Part shown: piece by piece, positions 1 through 8,880 of the stretch
Position numbering within the stretch: the first letter of the stretch is position 1
How the letters are laid out: each line of letters opens with the position of its first letter
Origin: Aureibaculum flavum
GTDB lineage: Bacteria; Bacteroidota; Bacteroidia; Flavobacteriales; Flavobacteriaceae
Direction: 5' to 3'
Length of the DNA: 64,000 nt
Assembly: GCF_016406085.1 (NCBI RefSeq)
Contig: NZ_JAEHFJ010000002.1
Span: 372,001-436,000 of the forward strand
Program-made: the position numbers and the translations under genes
The notes under the pieces: model-generated
The model's database searches: none
What the model was told of the DNA's origin: nothing
The model's input: the letters and a program-made list of their open reading frames with translations, nothing else

Positions 1-61
1 CAAGAACACTTTGTGTGCAAATCATCACCAAAGCGATCATTGCGATTTTAAGCTTCATCAT
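1..61 (-). CDS. 5' end of an exported protein (partial)
   Basis: An ATG at 61-59, followed at once by a second ATG, opens a frame that runs off the left edge. The visible ~20 residues begin MMKLKIAMIALVMIC and look like the start of a signal peptide: a short positive N-terminus and then a hydrophobic core. Nothing can be said about function. It lies on the same strand as the sensor gene whose stop is at 534 and is separated from it by about 470 bases, so it probably has its own promoter. Confidence 0.5.
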   Translation of the reverse strand, partial: MMKLKIAMIALVMICTQSVL

Positions 62-199
62 ATTTAATTATATTTAAGTTAGTAAAATTCTTAGTTTGAT
101 ATTTCTTTTTGGTAAAAAACATATACAATTGTATTCATAATATAAGAGAATTGCGTCCTGTACTACCCTGACCTTAATGGTATGCTTTTTACTAAAGTT

Positions 200-207
200 C
201 AAATATA
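200..207 (-). promoter_or_regulatory. Candidate -7 element of a Bacteroidota promoter
   Basis: Read on the minus strand this is TATATTTG, a full match to TAnnTTTG. It would place transcription start about 130 bases ahead of the truncated gene. No TTTG-type -33 element lies at the usual distance. In DNA this AT-rich such matches also arise by chance, so support is weak. Confidence 0.28.
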
Positions 208-341
208 AAGAGTAGTACTATAAATTATATAATACAAATCATGCATGCCGTAATACATTTGTTGCAAAATACCCTAAACATGGTTAAAATAGCGTATTAA
301 CATATTGAATGCATCATTTGTATTATTCAAAAAAAGTCTCA

Positions 342-367
342 AAAATTGTGTCAATTGACATAATTTT
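342..367. repeat. 26-bp imperfect palindrome, possible operator
   Basis: The core TGTCAATTGACA (349-360) is a perfect 12-bp palindrome. One mismatched pair then separates it from matching arms AAAATT (342-347) and AATTTT (362-367). Symmetry of this kind is typical of a site for a dimeric regulator. It is not followed by a T-run, so a terminator is less likely. Confidence 0.35.
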
Positions 368-533
368 CATTGTTTTTTTACGGATTTTACATTTTATACA
401 ACGCAAAAAAAGTGTTCATTACTCCAATTTTTAGGTTTATTTCACAAGTAATTATCGAACATTACGATAGGATGAAACAAATTGTAGATATACATTTTTT
501 GTTCAACTGAAGTTAATTGTACAACTTCTATTA

Positions 534-3500
534 TTATTTAACCTTAACCTCGGTAGGTAAAATTCCGAAGTGAGCTTTAAAACATTTTGTAAAATAAGAA
601 GGAGATGCAAAACCTACTTGATAGCAAATTTCGCTTATTGTGGCACTGCCGCTTTCTAGCAATTGATTTGCTCTTTGCAGCCTAATATTCCTTATAAATT
701 CATTAACCGTTTGCCCAGTAAGCATTTTAACTTTTCTATATAACTGACTGCGACTGAGATTTAACTGAGATGCTAGAATTTCGACACTGAGATTTGAATC
801 ACTAATATTATCATTAATGTAAGTCAAAATTTTCTGAATAAATTCTTTATCTATGGATGTTGCATTTTTATTTTCTTCTGCTCCGCTGATTTCACTAAAA
901 TATTTATTAAAGATTAATTTCCTACTATGTATTAATTGTGCCAATCTTAATTTAACCAACCTCATATCAAATGGCTTTTTCATATAGGCATCTGCTCCAA
1001 TTTCAACACTTTCTATTCTATCATCTAATTTAGACTTCGCGGTAAGCACTAAAATTGGAATATGACTGGTTCTAATATCACTTTTAATTTTTTTACAAAA
1101 CTCTAACCCATCCATTTCAGGCATAATAATATCAGTAATAATAATATCTGGCAAATTTTCATGAGCCAACTTTAAACCCTCAACACCATTGTTAGCTACT
1201 ATTATTTTATAATACTCCTTTAATTCACCTCTTAGATAGTCTCTTAATTCTACATTATCCTCAACAATTAAAAGCGTATCCGTTTTTATGATTTTATCCT
1301 CTAATTCAATTTTACTATGCTCTTCAGAACCCTGTTTTAAGAAAGGTTGCTTATTTCTAACAAACACTTCCGGCTCACCTACAATAGCCAGCTCACTTTT
1401 ATCTAAATGCTCTTTACCAAAGGGCAATAACACTTTAAAAGTTGTTCCACTACCTATTTCACTTTCAACATCTATAACACCGTGATGTAACCTAACAAAA
1501 CTTTGAACAACCTCCAGACCAATACCTGTTCCTCCATAATATGCTTTATTTAAGTTATCTACTTGATAAAATCTTTCAAATATTTTTGTTAATTGCTCTT
1601 GTTCTAAACCTGGTCCTGTATCAGCGACGCTAATCATTACATATTCTTTAATAGTTAGATTATTATTTAATTGCTCTACCGCATTGGCATCTCTCATTGA
1701 GATTTCTAAGGTAATGGCCCCTCCTTCTGGAGTTACTTTAAATGCATTGGATAAAATATTAAAAATAATCTTTTCAAGCATATTTTTATCTGCCCATAAA
1801 TCTAACTCTAAAACATCTGCATCTACATTCAGATAAATATTTCTCCGTGTAGCCTCCTCTTTAAAGTAACTCACTATATCTTCACAAAATGAAATTAGAT
1901 TAATTTTATTGGCTTTTATTTTTAATTTATGCTGCTCTAATTTTCTAAAATCCATTAACTCATTGGTCAATCTAGATAATCGTTTTGCATTTTTTTCAAT
2001 AATTTGTAATTTGTCTTTTACATTTCCAGAAAGGTCTGCGACTTTATCATTGAGGAGATTGGCTAACGGACTTAGAATAAGTGTTAACGGCGTTCTAAAC
2101 TCATGCGAAATATTTGTAAAAAATTGAAATTTCTTGTCATTCAGGTCCTCTTCTTGCAACCTTTTATCTCTTTCATTAGCAATAACACGCTTTTCTCGTA
2201 TTCTATTTTGGATTATGCTGTTAAATAAATATATAATCAATAACAACAAGGCAAAGTAGGTTAAAAATGCCCAGGTAGTTTTCCACCAAGGTGGTAATAT
2301 TTTAATAGACAAACTTAAGGGTACTTCATTCCAGATACCATCATTGTTAGCCGCTTTTAATTTAAAAACATACTCTCCATGATTTAAATGCGTATATGTA
2401 GCACTGCGTAAATTGCCCACATAATTCCAAGAACTTTCTAAACCTTCCAAGTAATAGGCATACTGATTTTTTTCAGGTCTTGTATAATTAATAGCGGCAA
2501 ATTCTATTGTAAATACAGATTGTGAATTATCTAATATAATACTTTCTGTTTCTGCAATAACTTTTTTTAAGGGAGAGTTTTTTTGATATGGCAGTACTGA
2601 TTCATTAAATAATTTAAACCCTACTAAATATAATGAAGGTACACTATTGTTAATTTTTATGTCTTTCGGATTAAAATAATCTACCCCTTTGTAATTACCG
2701 AAATACAGAATACCTTCTTTATCTCGTAATGCAGCATTAAAATTAAAATCGTTGGAAAGTAGACCATCATTAACTGTATAATTGATAAAAGTATTACTCT
2801 TTCTATCTAATTTTGAGATGCCTTCATTACCTGTTAGCCATAAATCTCCTTCTTTACTTTGAATAATTCCTGCAACATTTTCCTCTTGTAAACCAGATAG
2901 TCTATTGTACCACTCTAGCTCATCATTATTAATATTGTATTTACATAAACCGGCCCCTCTAGTACCAATCCATAAAATATTATCAGTACCTAAGTGTAAT
3001 GATAAAATATGATTAGCACTGGCATAATTACCATATTTTGCAGACAACCTTTTTTCCATAGAAACTATTGAAAACTGGCCATTTGGTAGTTTTTTTATCC
3101 TAAATAACCCCTTTGTAGTACCTAACCATATGTTACTTTCTGTATCAATCAACACTTTTCTAACATCACTTGTAGTAATACCATTTTCAACAAAAGGTTT
3201 TGACTTATAGTGCGTAATTTCTTTACTAACTGGATCAAAAGAGTGAAGTCCTTTAAAAAAAGTTCCTATCCAAATAGTACCGTTAGGATCTTCACTTATG
3301 GTTAAAATGGTATTTGATGTTAGCTTACCTTTGGTGTTATTTACATTGTAATTGATAAATTTAGTATGCCCTTTTTTAAGCAAAAAAATGCCACTATCCC
3401 AACTTCCTGCCCATATATTCTCTTTACTATCAATAAATATGGTTTCAATATAATCACTCGTTAATCCAGAATAGGGATAATTGTCGACTTTATTAATGTG

Positions 3501-4733
3501 TGTGTATTTATCTGTTTTCGGATTATAAATATCAATACCTCCACCATCCATACCAATCCACAACCTTTCTGATTTATCTTTTACAATTCCCATAACGGAA
3601 TTTGCTTTTAACGAATTTGGATTACGTGAAAGGCTCTCTATATTTCTAAACTTGTCATACAAATTATCGCTTACGGCAACACCACTATTATAGTACCCCA
3701 TCCAAATTCTTTTATTTGTATCTATAAATAATGACCATATAGAATTGGAATGGATACTTTTTTCATCTTGTTTGTTAATCAAATAATTTTTTATCACCTT
3801 TCCTGAGGTCTCCAAATGAAAAAGGCCATCATTCTCGGTACCAATCATAAGTGTTTCATCTTCCAATTGAACCATTGACATAATCATCTTATCCGATATT
3901 GTATAATGTTTAGGTTCAATTAATTTATTTCGGCCATTACCAATCCTAAATTTATAAATACCCTCAGATAAAGTACCCACCCAAAGGTTATTCTCTTTAT
4001 CTACTAACATCGTTTCAATAAAACTATCTATAGGCACATTCTTCTCACCATCATTTATTACCGAATCCACTAATGAATTTGTTTCAATGTCAACTTCTTT
4101 AAGTCCTAAATTTGTACCTACAAATACCCTTCCAGATCCGGCTAACTGAATACAATTAATGTTAATTATAACGGATTGATTATTTAAATTTGAATTAGAA
4201 ACCTTCTCGACCTCAAAACTTTCCAAATTCAACCTAAATAATCCTTGCCCATAAGTTCCAACATAAAGATTACCCAAACTATCTTGCTCAATACTGCGTA
4301 TGGAAGCATTGGTTCTTTTAATGTTACCTAGAGAAATTTTTTTAAATTGGTCTAAATCTTGATTGTACAAATTCAGTCCCTCTTCTGTTCCAACCCATAT
4401 TCTATTTTTAGAATCTACCTTTGCACAATTAACGAGACTATTACTTATAGAGCTGGTATCATTTAATTTATGTTTGTACGAAATATGATCAATACCGTCA
4501 TATCGTATCAATCCAGTTCCATTAGTTCCCATCCAAATAATACCGTACTGATCTTGAATAATTGTAGAAATGGCTACATTAGAAATACCATTTTTTATAT
4601 TGACAAAACTGTAGTCCAATTTTGGCAATTGTGCAGACAGATTACTTGTAAAAAAACAACAAACAGCAAGAAATAATAACATCAGTTTTTTCAAACTTAC
4701 TCTATTAACTGCACTGTTACTATCCTTTAGCAT
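534..4733 (-). CDS. Hybrid two-component system sensor/regulator (HTCS)
   Basis: A 1399-residue one-piece sensor and transcription factor that controls a glycan locus after binding an oligosaccharide in the periplasm. In order: an N-terminal hydrophobic signal segment (about 15-34); a long series of two-component-regulator propeller repeats (repeated D..N.IW.GT motifs); a Y_Y_Y domain before the membrane segment (about 820-845); a histidine kinase with phospho-His877 in NISHEFRTP; an ATPase domain with a GTGIGL box; a receiver with phospho-acceptor Asp1201 in TDIIMPEMDG; and a C-terminal AraC-type helix-turn-helix. All catalytic residues are present, so it should be active. The start ATG directly precedes a signal-like segment. 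A strong terminator upstream (4801-4838) separates it from galM, so it is probably transcribed alone. The adjacent GH3/transketolase/transaldolase/galM genes are its likely targets, by position only. Confidence 0.95.
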   Translation of the reverse strand: MLKDSNSAVNRVSLKKLMLLFLAVCCFFTSNLSAQLPKLDYSFVNIKNGISNVAISTIIQDQYGIIWMGTNGTGLIRYDGIDHISYKHKLNDTSSISNSLVNCAKVDSKNRIWVGTEEGLNLYNQDLDQFKKISLGNIKRTNASIRSIEQDSLGNLYVGTYGQGLFRLNLESFEVEKVSNSNLNNQSVIININCIQLAGSGRVFVGTNLGLKEVDIETNSLVDSVINDGEKNVPIDSFIETMLVDKENNLWVGTLSEGIYKFRIGNGRNKLIEPKHYTISDKMIMSMVQLEDETLMIGTENDGLFHLETSGKVIKNYLINKQDEKSIHSNSIWSLFIDTNKRIWMGYYNSGVAVSDNLYDKFRNIESLSRNPNSLKANSVMGIVKDKSERLWIGMDGGGIDIYNPKTDKYTHINKVDNYPYSGLTSDYIETIFIDSKENIWAGSWDSGIFLLKKGHTKFINYNVNNTKGKLTSNTILTISEDPNGTIWIGTFFKGLHSFDPVSKEITHYKSKPFVENGITTSDVRKVLIDTESNIWLGTTKGLFRIKKLPNGQFSIVSMEKRLSAKYGNYASANHILSLHLGTDNILWIGTRGAGLCKYNINNDELEWYNRLSGLQEENVAGIIQSKEGDLWLTGNEGISKLDRKSNTFINYTVNDGLLSNDFNFNAALRDKEGILYFGNYKGVDYFNPKDIKINNSVPSLYLVGFKLFNESVLPYQKNSPLKKVIAETESIILDNSQSVFTIEFAAINYTRPEKNQYAYYLEGLESSWNYVGNLRSATYTHLNHGEYVFKLKAANNDGIWNEVPLSLSIKILPPWWKTTWAFLTYFALLLLIIYLFNSIIQNRIREKRVIANERDKRLQEEDLNDKKFQFFTNISHEFRTPLTLILSPLANLLNDKVADLSGNVKDKLQIIEKNAKRLSRLTNELMDFRKLEQHKLKIKANKINLISFCEDIVSYFKEEATRRNIYLNVDADVLELDLWADKNMLEKIIFNILSNAFKVTPEGGAITLEISMRDANAVEQLNNNLTIKEYVMISVADTGPGLEQEQLTKIFERFYQVDNLNKAYYGGTGIGLEVVQSFVRLHHGVIDVESEIGSGTTFKVLLPFGKEHLDKSELAIVGEPEVFVRNKQPFLKQGSEEHSKIELEDKIIKTDTLLIVEDNVELRDYLRGELKEYYKIIVANNGVEGLKLAHENLPDIIITDIIMPEMDGLEFCKKIKSDIRTSHIPILVLTAKSKLDDRIESVEIGADAYMKKPFDMRLVKLRLAQLIHSRKLIFNKYFSEISGAEENKNATSIDKEFIQKILTYINDNISDSNLSVEILASQLNLSRSQLYRKVKMLTGQTVNEFIRNIRLQRANQLLESGSATISEICYQVGFASPSYFTKCFKAHFGILPTEVKVK

Positions 4734-4800
4734 AAATCTGTAATTATTTTTTAAACGTATTGAAAATTTTTATTGTATTAAAATAAGCGGATTCTAAAAT

Positions 4801-4838
4801 AAAAAAAATACTTAATATTTCATTGCTAATATTAAGTA
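4801..4838 (-). terminator. Rho-independent terminator after galM
   Basis: A perfect 11-bp stem (4809-4819 with 4828-4838) with an 8-base loop. On the minus strand it is followed directly by eight T residues (4808-4801). It sits just past the galM stop and ahead of the sensor gene and ends minus-strand transcription here. Confidence 0.8.
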
Positions 4839-4933
4839 CCTCTTCGTAAGCATATACATATTCGGCATAATAAGCACACCTATCTTGGCAAAAAGGATGA
4901 ACTATCACTAAATCGTTACTTATTAACAATAAG

Positions 4934-6094
4934 CTACTTAACAGAGAATTTATAAGTAGTATTGGACGTGTAAATATCATCAACATTCAATACCACCGAT
5001 GGAAAATTGGGCTGATTAGGAGAATCTGGATAATGCTGTGTTTCCAAACAAAACCCTGTTCTTTTACCATGGTTACCATTTAGGAAATTACCTGTATAAA
5101 ACTGAACTCCGGGTTCATCTGAAAAAACCTCAAGAACTCTTCCACTTTCTTCATGATATGCCTTTGCAATTAATCGCGTACCCTCATTTTGATTATTCAA
5201 AACCCAGTTATGATCATAGCCAGAACCAAACTTCATTTGTTCGTTTTCAGCTTCAATATCATCGCCAATTGTTTTAAATGTTCTAAAATCAAAAGGTGTT
5301 CCACTTACCACCACAGGTTCTCCTATTGGAATCAAATTTTTATTAACTGCCAACATTTTATCTCCTAGTATTTGTAATTTATGATCTAAAATATCATTTT
5401 TAAAATTACCCGATAAATTAAAATAGGAGTGATTTGTTAAATTAATTATTGTTTTTTTATCTGTAGTCGCCTCATATAAGATATCTAAAGCATTATCAGA
5501 ATTTAAGGTAAATGTTACGGTTGTATTTACATTTCCTGGAAATCCCTCTTCCATGTCTTTACTTAGATAGTTTAAAACCAAAGAAACAGAATTTTTATCT
5601 GATTTAGTAGTGGCGTTCCAAACTACATTATCAAAGCCTTTATCGCCACCATGCAAACTATTTGGAGCATTGTTTAAAGCTAAGGTATATTCTTTTCCAT
5701 CTAAGGTAAATTTACCATTTGCAATACGGTTTCCAAAACGCCCAATAGTGGCTCCCAAATAAGAATCACCATTTATATATTGGGGTAACGAATCGTAACC
5801 TAAAACAACATTCTCTATTACACCTTTTTTATTAGGCACTTTAATAGATTTTATTATTCCTCCATAATTTATTATTTCAACCTCAACACCATTTTTATTT
5901 TTTAAGGTAAAACAGTCTATAGAAATTCCATCAGGAGTAGTTCCATACTTACTTTTATTAATAGTCATAGCATGATTTTTTAAAGCGTCATCCTTTAAAT
6001 TTAAACTGCTTTTTATATCCTTTTTACATTGAAATAAAAAACAAACGGAAATTACAATTAATAAGTTACCAATAAATTTGTTCTGACGTTTCAT
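4934..6094 (-). CDS. galM: Aldose 1-epimerase (galactose mutarotase), lipoprotein
   Basis: A 386-residue mutarotase that interconverts the alpha and beta anomers of galactose, feeding the alpha form to galactokinase. The family's active-site residues are in place: His148 (SLHGG), His222 (NLTNHSYFN), Asp294 (GYDHN) and the catalytic base Glu351 (CLETQHYPD). Unlike cytoplasmic GalM, it carries a lipoprotein signal with lipobox LFQC (Cys23). It should therefore be anchored in the envelope and act on sugars released outside the cytoplasm. The gene follows the transaldolase gene with a terminator-like hairpin in its 5' leader (6101-6137), which suggests its expression is partly uncoupled from the genes before it. 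It matches galT and galK elsewhere in the window as the third Leloir-related gene. Confidence 0.93.
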   Translation of the reverse strand: MKRQNKFIGNLLIVISVCFLFQCKKDIKSSLNLKDDALKNHAMTINKSKYGTTPDGISIDCFTLKNKNGVEVEIINYGGIIKSIKVPNKKGVIENVVLGYDSLPQYINGDSYLGATIGRFGNRIANGKFTLDGKEYTLALNNAPNSLHGGDKGFDNVVWNATTKSDKNSVSLVLNYLSKDMEEGFPGNVNTTVTFTLNSDNALDILYEATTDKKTIINLTNHSYFNLSGNFKNDILDHKLQILGDKMLAVNKNLIPIGEPVVVSGTPFDFRTFKTIGDDIEAENEQMKFGSGYDHNWVLNNQNEGTRLIAKAYHEESGRVLEVFSDEPGVQFYTGNFLNGNHGKRTGFCLETQHYPDSPNQPNFPSVVLNVDDIYTSNTTYKFSVK

Positions 6095-6100
6095 TATATA

Positions 6101-6137
6101 AAAAAGTTAACCGATGAAATTTGATTCACCGGCTAAC
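6101..6137 (-). terminator. Terminator or attenuator in the galM leader
   Basis: On the minus strand a 13-bp RNA stem (6137-6125 with 6118-6106, including two G-U pairs) and a 6-base loop are followed directly by a run of T (6105-6100). It begins 17 bases after the transaldolase stop and ends only about 10 bases before the galM start codon. It may end the GH3 operon or act as a leaky attenuator for galM. Confidence 0.72.
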
Positions 6138-6153
6138 TCATTAAAAAAAATTC

Positions 6154-6807
6154 TTAATTACCTTTAGCGTAATCGGCTAAAAACTGAGCCAATCCACTAT
6201 CTGTTAGAGGGTGTTTCAATAATCCCGTGATTGATGATAAAGGTCCAGTCATTACATCTGAGCCTATTTTTGCACAGTTAATTACGTGCATTGTATTTCT
6301 AATAGAAGCGGCTAATATTTGAGTTTTGAAACCATAGTTATCATAAACAAGTCTAATTTCTTCTATTAAATTCAATCCATCTGTTGAAATATCATCTAGA
6401 CGTCCTAAAAATGGAGAAACATAAGTAGCTCCTGCTTTGGCAGCTAACAATGCTTGCCCAACTGAAAACACTAATGTTACATTTGTTTTAATGCCTTTAT
6501 CTGAAAAGTATTTACAAGCTTTAACACCTGCTGCAATCATTGGTAATTTCACAACAATTTGAGGATTTAAGGCTGCTAACTCTTCACCTTGTTTTACCAT
6601 TCCATCATAATCTGTTGCAATAACCTCTGCAGATACATCACCCTCAACGGCTTCACAGATATCACGGTAATGTTGTAAAATATTTTCAGCTCCAGTAATT
6701 CCTTCTTTCGCCATTAATGATGGATTTGTTGTTACACCATCTAATACTCCTAAATCTTGAGCTTCTTTAATCTGGTCAAGATTTGCTGTGTCTATAAAAA
6801 ATTTCAT
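6154..6807 (-). CDS. tal: Small transaldolase (TalC / fructose-6-phosphate aldolase type)
   Basis: A 217-residue cytoplasmic class I aldolase of the short transaldolase group. Family features seen: GVTTNPSLMAKEG near residue 24, the Schiff-base lysine Lys87 in VVKLPM, and a C-terminal GLLKHPLTD segment. The length matches the family. It could transfer a dihydroxyacetone unit between sugar phosphates or cleave fructose-6-phosphate; sequence alone does not separate these activities. It lies 11 bases after the transketolase gene and is clearly co-transcribed with it. Its presence in a glycan locus suggests a local supply of non-oxidative pentose phosphate capacity to absorb triose or glyceraldehyde from sugar breakdown. 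That role is inferred. Confidence 0.92.
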   Translation of the reverse strand: MKFFIDTANLDQIKEAQDLGVLDGVTTNPSLMAKEGITGAENILQHYRDICEAVEGDVSAEVIATDYDGMVKQGEELAALNPQIVVKLPMIAAGVKACKYFSDKGIKTNVTLVFSVGQALLAAKAGATYVSPFLGRLDDISTDGLNLIEEIRLVYDNYGFKTQILAASIRNTMHVINCAKIGSDVMTGPLSSITGLLKHPLTDSGLAQFLADYAKGN

Positions 6808-6818
6808 ATAATTTGTTT

Positions 6819-8855
6819 TTATAAGGTTTTTAAATATTCTAATACTTCATTGCTTACTTTCTCTCCAGTAAATCCGAATTTTTCATCAAGCACATTTGCC
6901 GGAGCAGAGTACCCAAAGTGATCTAATCCGAAGACACTACCGTTACCTCCAACTAATCCTTGTAGATTTACAGGTAAACCTGCCGTTAAACCAAACAATG
7001 GCTTATCATTAGGAATTACACTTTTTTGATAGTCTTTAGACTGTAATCTGAACAAACCTTCTGAAATTATTGAAGCAATGCTCACTTTTAATCCATTTTT
7101 AGACTCTAAAATTTCAGCTGCAGCAACCAAAGTGGCAACTTCTGATCCGTTGGCTATTAAAACAACATCTGGATTTTCAACTTCTTTCACTAAATAACCT
7201 CCTTTTTCTGACGCTAAAGCTTCACTATATCTTGAAGAACCAATTGCTTCTAAATCTTTAATACCTTGTCTTGAAAGTATTAAACCTGAAGGTGTACTTT
7301 TATTCTCCAACGCCATTTTCCATGCTACGCTTGTTTCTGCTGAATCAGCAGGTCTTAAGGCTAAAAAACTTGGATCACCGCTATGATTTTTTAATTTTTC
7401 TAACAATCGCAATTGAGCTTCTTGCTCAACTGGCTGATGTGTAGGTCCATCTTCTCCTACGCGGAAAGCATCATGTGTCCACACATACTTTACAGGTAAC
7501 TCTTGAATACAACTCAATCGAATGGCTGGTTTCATATAATCTGAAAACACAAAGAATGTTGCTACTACTGGGATAATTCCACCATGTAATGCAATACCAT
7601 TTGCAATACAAGCCATTGTTAACTCCGCAACACCTGCCTGTAGGAATGAACCACTAAAGTCTCCTTTTTGTAATGCATGTGTTTTCTTTAAAAAGCCATC
7701 CGTTTTATCACTATTTGATAAATCTGCAGATGACACAATCATATTTTCCACATTTTCAGCTAAATACGCTAACACATTAGAAGAAGCTGCTCTCGTTGCC
7801 AATCCTGCTTTTTGCTCTATAGATTCAAAATCTAATTCTGGTAACTCTCCAGATAAAAAGAAATCTAATTTTTTAGCTAATGCTTCATTTTCACTTTTCC
7901 AAGTCGCAATTTCTGATTTCTTTTTCGCCGCTTCAGCAGTTTTTTGTGCTATCAAGTTTTTATAAAATTGCTCTACATCAGCAAAAATATCAAATGGACT
8001 TTCAGTATTTGCCCCTAAATTTACCATTGTTTTTGCGTAATCTGCCCCCGTATTTCCAATAGGCTGACCGTGTAATTCACAATAGCCTTCAAACATACTT
8101 CCATCAGCGGCAACACAACCTTTACCCATTATGGTTTTACCAATAATTAAAGTAGGTCTTTCTGTCTCATTATTTGCATCAGTTAATGCTTTTCTAATTT
8201 CATCATGGTTATGACCATCTATAGTCAATACATTCCATCCCCAAGCTTTATACTTCATTTCAGTGTCTTCACTTGTCACCTCATCTGTAGAACTTGACAA
8301 TTGAATATCATTAGAGTCATAAAACATAATAAAATTACTTAGGCCTAGATGTCCTGCAATTCTACCTGCTCCTTGCGAAATCTCTTCTTGAACACCACCA
8401 TCAGAAATAAAACCATACGTTTTATAATTCATCCAATCTCCAAATCGAGCTTCTAAGAATTTAGTTGCAATAGCTGCTCCAACACCCATAGTATGTCCTT
8501 GACCTAATGGCCCAGAAGTATTCTCTATTCCTCTTTTTACATCAACTTCTGGATGACCAGGAGTTATTGAACCCCATTGTCTAAAATTGGCAACATCATC
8601 TTTCTTATAATTACCTAAAAGATAATACTGAGCATACATTAATGTTGATAAATGGCCTGCATCCATAAAAAAACGATCTCTAAACGGCCATGTCATATCT
8701 GTTGGATCATACTTAAAAAATTCTGAATATAAGATATGCATAAAATCTGCTCCACCCATTGGACCACCTGGGTGTCCCGAATTTGCCTTTTCTACCATTG
8801 CTACTGCTAATGCACGTATATTATCAGCTGCTTGTTGATCAATTTGTTTATTCAT
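6819..8855 (-). CDS. tkt: Transketolase, full length
   Basis: A 678-residue cytoplasmic thiamine-diphosphate enzyme that moves two-carbon units between sugar phosphates in the non-oxidative pentose phosphate pathway. It shows SGHPGGPMG with a substrate-binding His28, a thiamine-diphosphate motif beginning SDGGVQEE and ending in the expected Asn, and GEDGPTHQPVEQ, which contains the catalytic Glu and a conserved His. It keeps both halves in one chain (the split two-gene form is common in other bacteria). It sits 25 bases after the GH3 gene and 11 bases before the transaldolase gene, forming a three-gene unit. It may be a second, inducible copy in addition to a housekeeping one; this cannot be tested within the window. 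Confidence 0.95.
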   Translation of the reverse strand: MNKQIDQQAADNIRALAVAMVEKANSGHPGGPMGGADFMHILYSEFFKYDPTDMTWPFRDRFFMDAGHLSTLMYAQYYLLGNYKKDDVANFRQWGSITPGHPEVDVKRGIENTSGPLGQGHTMGVGAAIATKFLEARFGDWMNYKTYGFISDGGVQEEISQGAGRIAGHLGLSNFIMFYDSNDIQLSSSTDEVTSEDTEMKYKAWGWNVLTIDGHNHDEIRKALTDANNETERPTLIIGKTIMGKGCVAADGSMFEGYCELHGQPIGNTGADYAKTMVNLGANTESPFDIFADVEQFYKNLIAQKTAEAAKKKSEIATWKSENEALAKKLDFFLSGELPELDFESIEQKAGLATRAASSNVLAYLAENVENMIVSSADLSNSDKTDGFLKKTHALQKGDFSGSFLQAGVAELTMACIANGIALHGGIIPVVATFFVFSDYMKPAIRLSCIQELPVKYVWTHDAFRVGEDGPTHQPVEQEAQLRLLEKLKNHSGDPSFLALRPADSAETSVAWKMALENKSTPSGLILSRQGIKDLEAIGSSRYSEALASEKGGYLVKEVENPDVVLIANGSEVATLVAAAEILESKNGLKVSIASIISEGLFRLQSKDYQKSVIPNDKPLFGLTAGLPVNLQGLVGGNGSVFGLDHFGYSAPANVLDEKFGFTGEKVSNEVLEYLKTL

Positions 8856-8880
8856 GTTTCTATTCTTAAATTAACATCGT

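Larger units (their letters stand above)
62..533. other. Gene-free stretch left of the first sensor gene
   Basis: About 470 AT-rich bases between the sensor stop and the start of the truncated exported protein. There is no open frame of note. It holds one match to the Bacteroidota -7 element (200-207, minus strand) and one 26-bp imperfect palindrome (342-367). Both could belong to the promoter of the truncated gene. No RNA gene is seen. Confidence 0.6.

Noticed and set aside
4744-4986. An 80-codon open frame on the minus strand between galM and the first sensor
   Set aside because: It overlaps the 3' end of galM and contains the terminator hairpin at 4801-4838. Its product is low-complexity with no recognisable feature, so it is not called as a gene.
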